Shown here: positions 9,376 through 23,039 of the stretch, one piece after another
Numbering within the stretch: the stretch's first letter is position 1
How the letters are laid out: the number at the start of each line of letters is the position of its first letter
Assembly: GCA_022457155.1 (NCBI GenBank)
Contig: JAJGOT010000506.1
Coordinates: forward strand, 443,501 to 507,500
Direction of reading: 5' to 3'
Origin: Cladopsammia gracilis
Lineage: Eukaryota; Cnidaria; Anthozoa; Scleractinia; Dendrophylliidae
Length of the DNA: 64,000 nt
The notes under the pieces: model-generated
Databases searched by the model: none
Told to the model about the DNA's origin: nothing
The model's input: the letters and a program-made list of their open reading frames with translations, nothing else
Position numbers and translations under genes: made by a program

Positions 9376-11290
9376 GACCTATTTATTTTTAGTTTAAATT
9401 TCCCGCACGTTACGATTCCAACCGGCCAATTCGACCGTTTGCGAAGAGATTTTGTATCCAGTTGAGAAACGGAATGCAGAAGCAGAGATCATAGAATTGA
9501 GGTTCATGCCCTTGGACAGATAAGACCCAGATAAGGAACGATCTTAATCTTGATTAGGACCGTCATACTACTGATCTTTTATTCTAATTATCGTATTATT
9601 TATGCTGGGTGGAAACAGATATTAATCAATTTCCCGACAAAAAGGAATCTTAAAATAATCCAGTCTGTAAAAACGCCGTGACAATACTGTTGTTCGCTTC
9701 GTGTCATGTCGCGCGTGAATCACTTTAGAGCGGTGGAATCTTGGGAATCTTGGGTTGCCTTTATATATTATCGGGTTGGTGTCCTGCAGTTAATTGCCCA
9801 GCAACTAAACCGCGACAAAGCTCCGATTAACGTCATCCAGTGTGATGAGCGATTGGGAACGAGAATGTCTCAACTTCAAAACAACCTCTCCAGTTAAACC
9901 AGACTTCCATCCCCCCCTCCCCCGTCACTAAACGTTTGCGGTGCACCTGCCCCCGAGATTCGCGAGGTTCTGCGAGACACCTATTTCTAGTTATACTGAT
10001 TCACGGGAGTGTAAAACCTCGTTGGGTTTTGATCTTCAAGGTTTGTGTGTTATTGAAAAACGCTGTATAAAACATATCACAGATATCATGGTACAGAATT
10101 CTGATTAATTATTGTTTTCAGTGTTTGACACCATCTTTGGTATGTTTCTTCTCGCAGAACCATTAAAAATGATCTGATACGCAAATGATTTACCACGAAT
10201 GAATGGAAGACTTAGGAACCTGAGGAACCCTTATACCAAGTCATCGACCGAAGTTTGAAAGCAAAGTGTGTCCTTGTTGCTATAATTTATGTGACTTTAG
10301 TCAAGGGTACCTAACGAAAAACGTTTAGACTTGTTTAGGAAAACGCTTTTAATGGCGTTGTACTGTTGTTGTTGTTGTTTTTTTTTTTCATTTTTAGTTA
10401 GTGCCGAAAACAAGAAGCATTAAATTTTCCGATGTTATGGAAGTTTGAGGTTATTATACTTAAAAACTATAAGTCAAAGATGACGAGGGACTTCCGAGCA
10501 GCTTTTTTTGCCGAAAAGTGAATCGGTGGATCAACAATAAGACAATGGTTTGCGTATTTTAAAACGTTCACCGCTTTTATAATGATCAGTTACAACTGTT
10601 TGAGTTATTTTAGTGAAGATTTTTTAGATACAGAGATTTAAAATTAAGCAGGATCTAGAAATCGTGCAGAAAATAGGCGACAAGTTAATTTAAAATAAAC
10701 GAGAGAAACATAACTAACTTGCACGCAAGTCTTTTTGCACATCACTGCTGACCGCGAGTAAACTGACAAAGATTATATTCTCTTTCACTACGCCCAGCCG
10801 AATAGAATCACACATGTCTACGAAATCGAAAGCGGAATCAAAGTCGGAAGCGTAAGGAGCCTTGTAAAATGAAAAACGGAGTCGCAATCGGAATCGGAAG
10901 CGCGACGGAATCGGAATCGGAATCGGAAGCTCGACGGAATCGGAATCGGAAGGATCAGAAGGTTTCCTTTTTCTTCTGATTTCGCTTCTGCTCCCGTCGT
11001 TTACTATTCGCTTCCGTCGTTTTGATTTCCACTAGATCGTAAGGTTCTTGGGTTCGCTAGATGAAACCAAGCTTAACACGCTACTAAAATGAATACAACT
11101 GTGTAGGAAGAGGCCAACCAGCCGTACAAAGCCTATTTGATTAAGGAACAAAAACATGCGAATTAAAAACACTTTTCGCTATAAGTGATCTTGTAACTCA
11201 GTGGCGTTAATTAGTGAACCCTCGTGGAAACGAGCAAAATGAGAGTTGTCCAATATAGGCGCACTGATACAGTCAGTCAAAGCAATGTTA
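9376..11290. other. Mostly empty; GGAATC-rich repeat at 10875-10950
   Basis: No gene is supported. At about 10790-11050 the sequence is a degenerate copy of the GGAATCGGAAGCG-rich repeat seen in the MITE at 5321-5576, with near-tandem CGGAATCGGAA words at 10875-10950. A possible splice acceptor CTTCTCGCAG ends at 10157. Confidence 0.45.
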
Positions 11291-11610
11291 CGATCTGTAC
11301 GGTCTGACAAAATGTAGCAGTGGTGGTCAGTCCGTTGACTGTCCGTAAATTTCATTTCATTAAGGGGACTTTTCACGTGCCATCCCGAGTGTGCGGTGAA
11401 ACAATTTGGCGATTTATACGGACCGAGAGAGACGGTCCGTTGACAGTCCTTAAATTGCATCTCATTAAGGGGACTTAGAATATTTTCACGTTCCATCCCG
11501 AGTGTGGGGTGTAACTGTTTGACGATCTGTACGGTCTGTTCAGACCGTAAAGGAGAGAGATGGTCCGTTGACGGTCGGTAAATTGCATGTCATCAAGGTT
11601 ACTTAAATCG
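11291..11610 (+). repeat. About 115-120 bp tandem repeat, about 2.7 copies
   Basis: CGAT(C/T)TGTACGG-like words start at 11291, 11411 and 11523, each unit containing GTCCGTTGAC, TAAGGGGACTT and CATCCCGAGTGTG. The copies are diverged. A minus-strand reading frame across them is repetitive and not taken as a gene. Confidence 0.7.
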
Positions 11611-13335
11611 GGTAAGCCCCACGCAGAACCGTTTAAATCCTTAAACTTTGCAGTTTTCAGAAGTTAAGAACGGCAATATACAATATTTTCTAAGTGTCGA
11701 ACTCACGGCTATTTCACTCTATGTCCAAGCAAGCAAAACTAGTCAGTTACGAAGCCACTCTCGTTTTCTTAATCGCTTAGCGATTCTAAACGAAGATAGC
11801 ATACTTTCAGGAGGTTAGGACAAGACATTTCGTAGAAATTCTATAAACTTTTCTGACTGCCGAGCATTTAGTCTATTTAAGACCCTTCCCTGCTGCCAGG
11901 CATACAGCCACAGCGAAAAAAGTATTGCAAAAACTGTGCGTGAAAACATAGATCGCCATTGTTTTGTGCATGAAAACATCTTTGGAACGAAAAAACATGT
12001 GGAACATGGATACGGAAAGACCAAATCGACTAACCAGGTTCTATTCTACGCATAAATCACTGATAAGGGTACGTACCTTTCGCAGCCATAAGTTATTTTA
12101 TAACAATGACAACTTATGACAACTCAAACAAAGCATACGCTTAAATGCGAAACGGGCCGAATGTTTGGTTATATGTTTAGTAACAATTGACATGAAGGTG
12201 AGAAAAATTATGTTTTAATGAGCAACGGACTATTTAAGTGATACACGTTGCGCTGGCAGTCAGTTTCACAGAGTCGACGCCCAATCATGGCTAAGTTAAA
12301 ACTGTACTGTGATGAGATAGGAACGTTATCTAAAGAAGAAATTGTAGAGGAACGAAAGTAACTGTTTAAGTTTATCAATGGGGATGCGTTCTTCCCACTA
12401 AGTTCCTGGCCAAAAGATATGCAGCTATAATTTTCTGGAAGAAACCCATAGGTGATGAAGAGCCTCTTGAAGTTGTTGCTGTTCTTTCTTGGCAACGGAG
12501 GGGGGGGGGGGGGGGGGGGGGGTTGGGGGCGAAATTAAGTTGATCTCGAGGTGAATCATGCTTGCCCAGTTTTAGGCAAAATCACAGCAGAACTTGAAGC
12601 CTGCTTGTTCTAGCCGTAGCCGTAGCCGAGCCGTACGCCCCATTCATGCTTGTGATTTACGATTGTAATAACTCAGTCTCGCGCGTTCTCGGTTAATTTC
12701 CTATGTGCAGATAAATTAGGAAGTTTAGGACAATTTAATCAGACATTTTATAAGGGCTGGGACTAGTCTTTAAAAAGACGGGTCATTCATAATTGTAGTC
12801 AAATTTTGCAACTTGTAAATTATAATTTTGATGCCACCACTCGTCACGATTAGTTTGCACTATTTGCGGGTTGTGTCAATTCTGTACATGTTTGAAAATC
12901 AATAAATTATTGTTGTTGCTCGGCCGTCTCTATATGTGTTTGAAGTACAATATCAGTCTCGCATTTCTAAAAAGCCAAGAGTCTTGGGCTTGCAGAATAA
13001 CACGCGTCCTCGCCAAGTGTCGAATTTAATATCCACCATCCCTAGAATTGAATGCGCGCTGGGGTGAACCTTTCCTTATGATCGCATAATCCCATCATAC
13101 TGAACGGAGCTATCAAAATATAATTTGTTCGGCACCCTGGCTTGTTTCGTAGGCACTACATGCGTACGTTTGACAAGCTCCTTTCGGCATTTGCCATTAG
13201 TGTTTGAGGCAATATATTCGGATTTAATTTATTTACTCATTTCAATGAGTTCTTATATCCAATAAAAACGTGGTAATTTCTGTGCACACAAGAACGCGCG
13301 GAACTCGATGCGAGCGTGCGATATTTATGGTCAAT
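11611..13335. other. Non-coding; G run at about 12500-12522
   Basis: No gene recognised. A G tract of more than 20 bases starts near 12500. The stretch ending AATAAATTATTGTTGTTG near 12916 resembles the (TTG)n-type 3' tail of a LINE, but no RT coding remains. Confidence 0.4.
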
Positions 13336-13339
13336 GAAC

Positions 13340-15260
13340 ATAGGCTGACGAATGAAGTTTGACGAGAAGGTTAGAAAGTCTACGACAGCGTACCAAGGTA
13401 GACAGCGTAGCAGGGCATGAGAGTTTACTTAAGAACCTACGAGGGCCGACGAGAGCGCGAAGTTGATGAGAGCGTACGCAGGTTGACGAGTGGGCATATT
13501 TGAAATGATGGGAGCGCATGATTACCGATGAAATCGTACGAACTGACTGACAAAGGCCGCGGAGAGTCATGTCGAGTCGGCGTACGAAGTTGCAAGAGCA
13601 CAAGTCATAGGGGTTTTTAAGAGCCTGTGAGTGTCAATGAGAGCACGAAAAACCATGTGCATGTGAATTGAAGATAGCGCACGAGGATTGGTGAGAGGGT
13701 ACGAGAGTTGATGAAAACATACTACGGCTGAAAAGAGCACATATGATTGACGAGATCGTTTGAAAAGGCATTAAAAATTACGAGAACTTGAAGAGACAAC
13801 CGTGAAGTGAGAGATAAAGAGAGGGTTGGTGCCGTGCATATAATACTAGATGAAAGCGCACTGGGGTTGACGAGAGTGGCAAATAGTCGACGAGAGCGTA
13901 CAAGAGATGACTAGATCTAGAGTGCACAAGGACCACCAGGCGCCTAGGATCGTAAGCGGGTTGACGAGAGCGCATGATAGTTGACAACGGTGTCCGAAGG
14001 TTGATGACAGCGAATGAGAGATGGTGAAAGCACATTACAGTTGACGACAGTGTACCAAGATTGACGAGAGCGAATGAGAGACTACGAAAACGCACGATAG
14101 TTAACGACAGTGTCCGAAGGTTGATGAGAACGAATGAGAACGAGAGCGCATGATAGTTGACGACAGTGTCTGAAAATTGATGAGAGCGAATGAGAGACGA
14201 GAGTGTAGTTGACGACAGTGTCCGAATGTGCATGAGAGTTGACGAGAGCGAATAATAGATTGCGAGTGTGAATTATAGTCGACAACAACAAACGAAGGTT
14301 GACGCAAGTCTTAAAGTGGAGGACGGCGTACAAATGTTGACGAAATCGCAGAAAACTGATGACAAAAGCATAAGAAAATTGCCGAGAGCCCGTAAGAGTT
14401 GACGCTGAAAATCATAAGAAAATTCACGAGAGGGGGATGAGAGTTGACGATAAAATAAGACAATCGCCGAGAGGGGATAATAAATAATGACAGTGCATGA
14501 TAGCTAACGACTGCGTAAAACTTAAGTGCAGAAATGAGAGACAGCGAAAAGAAAGCTTAATTGTCCGATCATTGTGCGAGGTTTAAAGCGATTGATAAAT
14601 GATGAGAGCGAACTAATGCTGACAAGAACGCCTGAGATTCAAAGACAGCTTAAACGTCAGTTTAAGAAAGCGCATGATGAGGAAAGAAGCGAACGAATGT
14701 TCGGCCCTAGATGTTGACGACAGCTTACTAAGGTTAATAATAGCGATAAAGACGGATGGATGAAAGCGCACGAGATTTCATTAGAGCACACGAAAGTTGA
14801 TGGACGTTCATCGAAGGTTCTGAGAGCGCACGAATATAGCTGTTGCATGAGTGTTTTCGACCTTATTCGAGAGTTGACGAGCAAGAATGGATGTTAATAG
14901 GAGCACTTGTGAAGTAATAAGAGTACTGAGTTTGACGAGAGCGAATGTTGATCATGAATGAGAGGTAACAATAGCGAATGCGCTGCTTCGTGAGAGATGA
15001 CGAGAGCTTACTAGGGTTTACGATAGCGCAATTAAGTGTTGATTTGAGAGCACTCGGATGAATTGAAGGTTTACAAGAGAGGAAAGTTGATTAACGCACA
15101 TGAAAGTTTGTGATAACGCACGAATATTGCTATAGATAAGAGCGCTTAATTTTGTTTGTGTGAGGAAGAGTTGATAATTAAGAGCGCACGAGAGTTGACG
15201 AGAACGAATGATTCAGAAAAAGTGTTGGCAACGCCGTGAATGATGGAAGAGAGCGAAATT
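13340..15260 (+). repeat. 1.9 kb degenerate minisatellite of GTTGACGAGAGCG type
   Basis: Words of the form GTTGACGAGAGCG, (A)ATGAGAG and GTTGACGACAGTGTCCGAAG recur every 25-35 bases across the block, clearest at 13950-14260, with much divergence at the edges. Minus-strand readings of 60-150 codons in this block are translations of the repeat (RTLSSTI-like units) and show no domain. No microsatellite tail or terminal repeats were seen. Confidence 0.8.
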
Positions 15261-15279
15261 GAGAGTTAATGACAGGACA

Positions 15280-15580
15280 ATAAGTTGATATTTCAGCATT
15301 TGTTGATCAACAAATGTTGAACTAGTAGAATTAGTAGAAAACACATTCAACATTTTGAAGCGATTGACTGACGACGTTCAACAAGTTGCAACTTGTCAGT
15401 TGAACAGAATAGAGCCTGTCATTACTATTTTTTTCACAACTTTCAACAACGTTCAACATGTTGAATGGCCCATTTCAGCATTCAACTAGGCATGATAATG
15501 AAACTATTCAACATTTGTTAAACAGAAGTCGCAACATGCGCTGATCAACAAATGTTGAACCCGCGTGTATCATAGCTTAA
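15280..15580. repeat. Inverted GTTGAAC-word repeat
   Basis: CATTTGTTGATCAACAAATG forms a perfect hairpin near 15298-15317, and GTTCAACA/TGTTGAAC words in both directions fill the block. It matches the composition and words of 1075-1290, so both are copies of one small interspersed family. Confidence 0.6.
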
Positions 15581-18500
15581 CAGTTGTTTAAGGCTCAGCC
15601 TAAAACAATACTAATTTTCTCTTTGTACTCGCTCGCAGCGAGTCTAGCCATGCAAAATAAGAGGAGGCTAATGTAGCCTGGTAGCAGTCATTTTGGAGAG
15701 CAAGAAAGGCAGGTGAGAAGAACAAGAAGCTGTATATGTGACTTGAGTTTCAAACATATAATTAATTTTCCAAACCATTGAAATTGTTTATCAGGTCCCC
15801 TATCACGCATTCCAGGCCTTATTGCCTCGAAAAATGACTGCTACTCAGGCCAAAGTCGATGAAAATATTTTATTCAGTTGCATTCAAATGTTACAAAATG
15901 ATATGGAAAAATGTCGAGAAACTGTTCAATTATCTTGTTTTAATCCAGCTGTTTTCTGAACAATAATGTTCTTGGCTCGGTATTTCGGAAACTAACTGCA
16001 TAGCGCTTGTTCATCCGAGGCCTGTTTGAGTCTGTCTCTCTTTCTCAAAGTACTAATTATAGGATGGTTTGAAAGAACGACAAGAAAAATGACAGAAATC
16101 AACATTGACATATTTCAAAAATGAGTTTAAAGTTGATGTCTACTACGCATTGATATAATCATTATATTGCATGTAAAGAAGTTATTTATTTCTTTAATAT
16201 TAGATTGAGTATTTATTTTTATTTAGTGTTCAGTTAGTTTAATTTTCTTTAAATCAATGTTATATTTCCAATGAGGATTTCTGTCTGGATTTCCGGTTCA
16301 TGTCAGTTTCGTTGTGGCTAATTTCACTCGCAAGTATATGTAGAACGTATAGAATTCTGTAGAAACAAAACCTTGACTTAAGAAACTGAATTAAAGTCCT
16401 GGGTTAGTATCAATCAGCTTTCAAAAAACCGAGCCATGCGAATTACAACTTTCAAGAAAATAGGTAGAAGAAAATATGATTACTTGAAACAAAGACCTGT
16501 AGAAAATATCATACTGTACATAGTAAAATCTAGTTCTCACTCGTGAGCTGAAATTTTGAAACCGAGAAGAGAGCAACACCTAAATCGAATTTTTTCTTTT
16601 TCTGCAATATTAATTAACGAAAATTGTTTCCCCTTCGAAGCAAAAAAACTCTTCGTCGATATATACATTACTTGCAACCACTCTCATGACACCAATGTGA
16701 AAATTCTTCCATGCAACTCTTTTCTACACATTTTTAAATTATATCAGTCACAAAATACGATTCTTCGTGATCTGATTTCATAAAAAGCAGCTTTGTCTGT
16801 CTTTGTTTCTTTCCAATGGATTGAACCCTGTTGAAAGGCTAGCGTATGTCGATCACTTTTCACTCATTTGAAATCCAGCAGAACAACTTCATTGTGACTT
16901 CATAACCAAGGAAACTCCCTAAAAATAGAAAAAATACAAAATTAGTAGACGGATGACGGATTTCACTAGACTCGACCTCCTGTTCTCCGATCGAGCTGTT
17001 TAACTATCATTATCCTCGCCTCCTGAGTATAACTAATAAGCATTTTCGTTTCCAAAGACCTTGTTGCTGACCTAAGGAATGCTGTATGACACAGCATTGG
17101 TGATGCTACAATGTCCGTCCAAAACAGAGATAACTGTGAGAAAAATAGTCCCTATATTTTAGGTACACCACTTTTCGAGGCATGCTTACATTAATTTGTG
17201 CTGTTTTCTTTAGCAAACAATCCATTTTCCCTCAGAACAAAGGTTACTTTCGTGTCTTTGTAACGAATCAGGTTCAGTTTGAAGACGAACCTGAAAAAAA
17301 CAAAAAACAATTGAAACCACCAGAGCAAGCAATGAATGATCATCATTTCTCCCACCTCCAATCCAACACCCCCTTCACAATCCCATCCAGACACACACAC
17401 CATTTGTTCCCCCGGTTTCTAATCCGGACTTCTTTGGATAGGCGTGTACTGAAGTTTATTATAGGTTCTCATCTAGCTCCGAGGAGTTTTCCTAGTTTTT
17501 TCTACAAAGAAGATTTAAAAAATCACCTGCTGGTATTGCCTAGCTATCATAAATACGTCATATTAAACTGACATACCGATTGAATTTGTCATTGATAACT
17601 GTAACTTGCCAAACGTTATGAAGAAGTTCCAACTCATTTTCAGTATTATTGTCATTCCACTGAGTGTTTCATGCCTCCAGCTGATGAAAAATATTGTGAA
17701 TCTGCAAACTTAAAACGCCATCAGTCACGATACAAGTTATGAACGGATGGCAGTTCTCCTAATCTAATCTAATCTAATTCGCGCACGCGTGAATTTGAAT
17801 TTTTTGACGTGGGACCTGCTGGAAGATGTCCCCATTTTCATCCTGGGTTCAGATGGATGATCGTTTGGTGCAGAAGATAAATGTTGCTCTGAAAAACTTA
17901 AAACACAACAAGTCACTACTGGATTATAATGATCGGATGTCAGTTTTTCTAAAGTAAATTTTGAAAAGCCAATTCATCTCCTAAGTTAATGTTTGCGATG
18001 TTCCACAAGAGACAATTATAATAATTCAGGCCATAAATTGCTTGAACTCAGCTTAGTTTGCATATATATGGCAAACTTTACGGGTTCGAATCCCGTGCAA
18101 GGCAGAATTTAATATTCTGTGTTTTATTTTGCAACTTCCTGGGCCATCGTTATTTCCAGGATCGCCGTTTCATTCATTCATCCATTTGTTCATGCTTAGT
18201 TTATAAAATATGACTTTTTCAAGCTAAGTTTCTACACCATTATTATTAAACCGACAACAAGTCTTTCTATGAAATTGCAATCTAATTTCCAACTGTTATA
18301 TTTTGGGATTTTCGGCGATACAGAAAATTGAAACAAAATTGTGACCCCCGCTTGAATACAGACCGTCCGTTCGGCGGTAGTACTTGATTGCCGGTGCTCT
18401 ATTATCCGGTGTGACCCGGATGAAACTACCTGTCATCCTAGGCGATCACAGTACAGTATAGTATCGGTTAGCTCTGGATTGAGCCGTCCAGTCAACTGCG

Positions 18501-21500
18501 TTGATCTGCGATAACTGTACCCGTGTGCAATGCCGCTAGAATGTCCCCGGTTTCACCTTGCGGGGCAGGGACGTCGTAGAACACTCCAAGCTGCACTCCA
18601 TACCTACGGGACGAGAAAGTGAGACAAGCACCAAGTGGAACGCACGAAACCCTCCACCTAGCTTTGGGTCACCACATTTGCAGCTATTGGCCATCTTTCC
18701 GTTATTGATTTTGTTTTATCGATAATTGTGTGCTCGATTTCTTTAGTTACTTTAGCAGTTGAATCCAACAGGAGAACAAACTAGGTAGCTGAGGTCGCCA
18801 CCTATCAATATGGCCCGAGTTTGAATCCCGGTGGTAACGGATTTAATGAATGACTTGTGTGTTAATTGGCATTACATGATATTAATAGAATTATATCTTG
18901 CCTTGCAAATCGTGTTGGATGTACAGTATCTTGAATCCTGACCTTCAAACTCGGCATCCCTGTAAAGGATTGAAATTACTATTTTCGCCACTTAAGGTCA
19001 TTTCCTAATATTTTGTTTTAAATTTTCTAATTGGGATTTTAAGTTCAATCGAAAGAATTCGAAGAAAAAAGTGCCTTCAGGTTTCTCTTGTAATGCCACT
19101 GAGTTTGATATGGGATTCTCAAAGCTCCCAAATAAATTAAGACCCCTAGAGCTATTTATGATAAACTCTGCTTGAAACCATTCAAACCATTTAAACCCTG
19201 ATTCTGTACAAAACGTGGCATTTCGGGTCAAAAAGGTTTTCAGGGCGTGTAAGAAAGGCACGCCTGTATGTGAGATGTTATATTCTGGATGATATAAAGA
19301 CTGAGGTTTGCTAAGCTTAGACCTAAGTAGAAATCCCCAGTGCTAGGTTGGCCGCCGGCGCGGATAAACGAGACAGGGACATGCGCGAAACAAGTGCCTT
19401 GCGCGTGTTCATGATATTTCTCACGGTTTTTGCTTGACTATGCCTGATAGACAAATAAAGCAGACCCTGAGTGCAAGGCAACTGGCAAGATTGATGTCTA
19501 TTTGCATGTGTAATTTTATTAAAATATCAGGAAGACAAGAGTTTTAAGTATCTCTTACTTTGTGTTCGGAACCTTGCTGCCTTTGCATCTTCCAGACTAG
19601 TACTGCTGAGTACTGGATTTGCGATAGAATGTTTTCTTTATTTTAATACCTCTAGTAGAAAAAGGGAAAGACATTCAATCAAACTGTTTAAAAAGAGACC
19701 TCAGTCTTAATTTCAAAATAACCCTAACGTGGCGTGGGAAGTTTAGTTATTTCATATACCGAGGTTTATATACTAACGATTGTTTTCCGCAATAATCTCT
19801 GGGTTCGCGCAATTGATGAATTCCTATAATGCATGCAGGAGAAAGAGAAGATTTGTGATATGAGTACTTACACTGCAAATCTCCTGCTGTTTTTGTCGGA
19901 GTTGGCCGGACTGATTCCGTTTGTTCCTTAGCACTTCTCGATTTGTTATCTGTATAATTACAACAAGAAAAGGGAAATTAACGCAATAATAACGAACACA
20001 TTATTGCCAATTCATGAATAATATTTTTATACCAAGACACTAAAATGGTGTTCTTATTGACCAAGAAGGTAATAGACGATTCACTAAAGACAGTCAGTTC
20101 TAAAACTCGATCATTAATAATTCGACTATGTTAGGCCCTCTAATTCATGACGAGGGATCACAAAGGAAATCACAACCGTTTTCTCCACATTTAATGATCA
20201 GTTTGAGAAGCTATAATAATATATCGAAAGAGTGCTTCATCATTTATCCAAACACCTTGATATGGGCTATAAAAACTCGGCTTCGCCTTGTTTTTCAGCC
20301 CACTTTTAATTTTGGTGTTTGTATATCTGATGAAACACTCCCCTCGTGTTTCATATATTTATACTTCACGCAATAAATCAAGCAGCTTCATTATCAAAAG
20401 AAAGTACTTTTACTTCTTTAAAAGTGCCTTGCGTAATGAACGACAGATATGTCGGTGAATGTCAATTAGGAGAGCAAATTTGAAATAAAATTAAAGCAGG
20501 AAAAAGAAAAATAATTATAAATTTGCTGTCGGTTCATAATCAAAATATCGTGAATGTTGTATTTTAGCCCTAGCCTGCACAATAGGGGAGCTTCTGTGCC
20601 CGTGGTGCTTTAGCGAGAAGCGCGAGAAACGAGCGTGGAGCCCAGGCCACACAATGGGGAGAAGAAAAATGCCTGTTGTCCACTGGGCTATTTTAGCTCG
20701 GGCAATTGATGGCTCTATTTAAATTAGATATTACTTACCTCTTTACTTCCCTATTTATCACAAGCAGTCTTAAGGGGAGAATAACCTCAAGAATTGAAGG
20801 TCTCAACGCAAGTAATTATGTAACGGAACCCTGATGTTCCTTGTAAGAGAGACGCTGACATAATGAGGTTCGTTCGCAGTGTTGACCGGTGCAGTATCGA
20901 TTGTACAACTCTTGCACTTAACCCTCATTGTATGCCTGACATATTTCTTTCTTCTGACTTGCCACAAAATCCTGGCGAACTTTGCTGTGATATTAAGCGA
21001 TCAATGACGAGTTTCAACAGAGCAGCAAACTAAAAGATCGTTAAGAAAATTCAAAAATCGTCTTGGTATGATTTGCGCATGGGTGAATGATAAAGTTCAA
21101 TCATTTCATTAATTCACTGCGGCGAAAACAATAGAGCTGTGTGATACCCAGGTCCAATGAAATTAGAGGTTGTTATTAAAGAGTTGCGTGGTATCTGCGA
21201 AATTTATGTTTAACAATCATATTCATGCATCAGTTAGAAATATTCACATTGAAGTGTATTTGAAACACTTCCACTAATTAAAATAATGTAAGACAATAAA
21301 TGCGAAGACCAGAACGTGCGAGACAAGTTGAAACATTTAAAACGTTTTTTAAAAATTGCTTTATTTAGTTTCGGCATTTTTTTCTGTGAATACAGTCAAC
21401 CCTATCAAAGCAGACACCTCTCCATTGAAGGTCTATTTGTCCAAGAGAAAAGTTTTCCGGTGTCGCATTATAAACTAGCCTTATTTTGCGTGGCGCCATG

Positions 21501-22615
21501 CTTGTCCTGGAAACAATTGAGCTGCGTGATATCCAGGTCCAATGAAATTAAAGGTTACTAAGTGCATGCCTTCTGTATTTTGCCCGGTTGTTTACGAAAG
21601 CCGATTAACACTAAATCCAGGATTAGAGTCAGTTTTGAATTCAGTTGAATAACTAATCAATGGAAATGTTTCCGTAGTTTCATGTATGATCTTCAGTTTC
21701 AACTTTGACTTGTCTTCACGGCCTCGTCCTTACAGTGACGATCTTAGATCGGGCCATATGGATAAATGAGATTTTAGAAAATCGCGTGGATGATTAACCA
21801 CCATTCCTTTCGGGATTGTCGCGTGCACTTTTACGCATTTTTCCGACAACTTTCTCGAAACAGCTGTACACACGAGCCATTTGGCGAGTGTGTTTACTAA
21901 GAAAAATCAAGTCAAGAGTACTTTACGTAAGAAAGGGTAAGAAAGCATTGCATACACTGTAATTATACACTGTAATTATATATACACTGTAATTATTTTA
22001 GCCCATGCCTTTATAACATTTTATCATTGAAGATCTTCCGAAGATCTCCGACAATTTTCCGACAATTATTGGGTATTGTAATTTTACAATCTTCCGAAGT
22101 TTACTGAAGACTTCGGACAATTTACCGAAAATATTCCGAACATTTCCTATGTTCATCCGTCATTTTGCGAAAATGTCAGTCTTCTCGAACTTTGCCTTTT
22201 TTCGTTTAAGTTTTATTTTAAATACGTTGGGAAATGAAATGACTATGTTATAAAAAATATCAGGTAATGTTATCAGTTTTTCAACCTTTTTCTCGAAGTC
22301 CTGTGCCACTGTACTGTACTTATAGGGGGGATAAGAAGCTTACGTTTCCAAATTTTGGTTTTGGCCACATTTGTGTTTTTTCGTAGCTGGCGTGGCACAA
22401 TTTTCTGAAATTTTGAAATATAATGTAAGTGAAATGTAATTTAAAAGGATCAGGAGAATAGACAGAATGTTAGAAGGATTCATTCATCAGATGACTGACT
22501 GGCTCATCCTAAATAAACTATTTCACATTGAATATCTCGTGTTAGTGGAGTCAGAATCATTCAATTGCTCTTAGAACCCCAAGATGAAAATATTCCCCAC
22601 CAACGATCAGATAAT
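15581..22615. other. Seven kilobases with no supported gene
   Basis: I see no exon with good splice sites and no recognised domain. Notable scraps: a lone B-box-like GGGTTCGAATCCCGT near 18080; a second B-box-like word near 18812; a GC-richer block at 18360-18660; GCGAGAAGCGCGAGAAACGAGCG-type sequence near 20613-20640; and about 100 bp at 21780-21880 that resembles, inverted, part of the transposon at 32370-33108. Confidence 0.5.
20080..20390. repeat. Imperfect palindromic repeat
   Basis: GTGCTTCATCATTTATCC and CAAACACC on the left are mirrored by GGTGTTTG and TCTGATGAAACACTC on the right, around a centre with CTCGGCTTCGCC. This looks like a short foldback element. A plus-strand frame through it has no domain. 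Confidence 0.5.
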
Positions 22616-22640
22616 TAAAAAAAAAAAAAAAAATAAGAAG

Positions 22641-22707
22641 GCCCAACCAGTTAGCTCAGTGGTAGAGCTCCGGCTTGCTGAGCGGGAGGTCGCTGGTCAA
22701 ACCTCGG

Positions 22708-22746
<39 letters not shown>

Positions 22747-23037
22747 TGTGCCGCCTTTGTAATTACATCTGCAAATGGTATGACATTCTAGTCTTCTCGG
22801 ATAAGGACGAATAAACCGTAGGTCCCGTCTCACAGCACTATCTGATCTGTTCTTGTGGGACGTTAAAAGGTCCCACATCACTGTTCGAAAAGAGTAGGGG
22901 GCGCAGACCCCGGTGGTGTTGGTCAACCTTGCGGGTTGTGGGATTGGGAAGGGATGGCACCTTGCATGGGACCCATGTGTGTCCCGTTCGTGCCATTCCC
23001 TCTGGACTGTATGAGTCCAGAAAAGAAAGAAAGAAAA
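22641..23037 (+). mobile_element. tRNA-derived SINE, plus strand
   Basis: The head has an A box, TTAGCTCAGTGGTAGAG (22651-22667), and a B box, GGTCAAACCTC (22695-22705). The body runs about 330 bp and ends in an AAAGAAAGAAAGAAAAA-type tail near 23037. An A run directly upstream (22618-22633) may belong to an older insertion. It is not called a tRNA gene because the acceptor stem does not close. Confidence 0.8.
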
Positions 23038-23039
23038 AT

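Noticed and set aside
10158..10178. Tiny terminal exon for the IGFBP/VWC gene
   Set aside because: Phase would fit, but six codons after a plain acceptor is too little evidence; mentioned only as a possibility.
13778..14233. 151-codon minus-strand open frame
   Set aside because: It is the translation of the degenerate minisatellite; the peptide is repetitive and has no domain.
17182..17571. 129-codon plus-strand open frame
   Set aside because: No domain, no convincing splice context and no neighbouring exons; likely chance.
18060..18110. tRNA gene at the word GGGTTCGAATCCCGT
   Set aside because: Only the B-box part is present; no A box or acceptor stem upstream.
22641..22720. tRNA gene
   Set aside because: A and B boxes are present but the acceptor stem does not close and a long SINE body with an A-rich tail follows.
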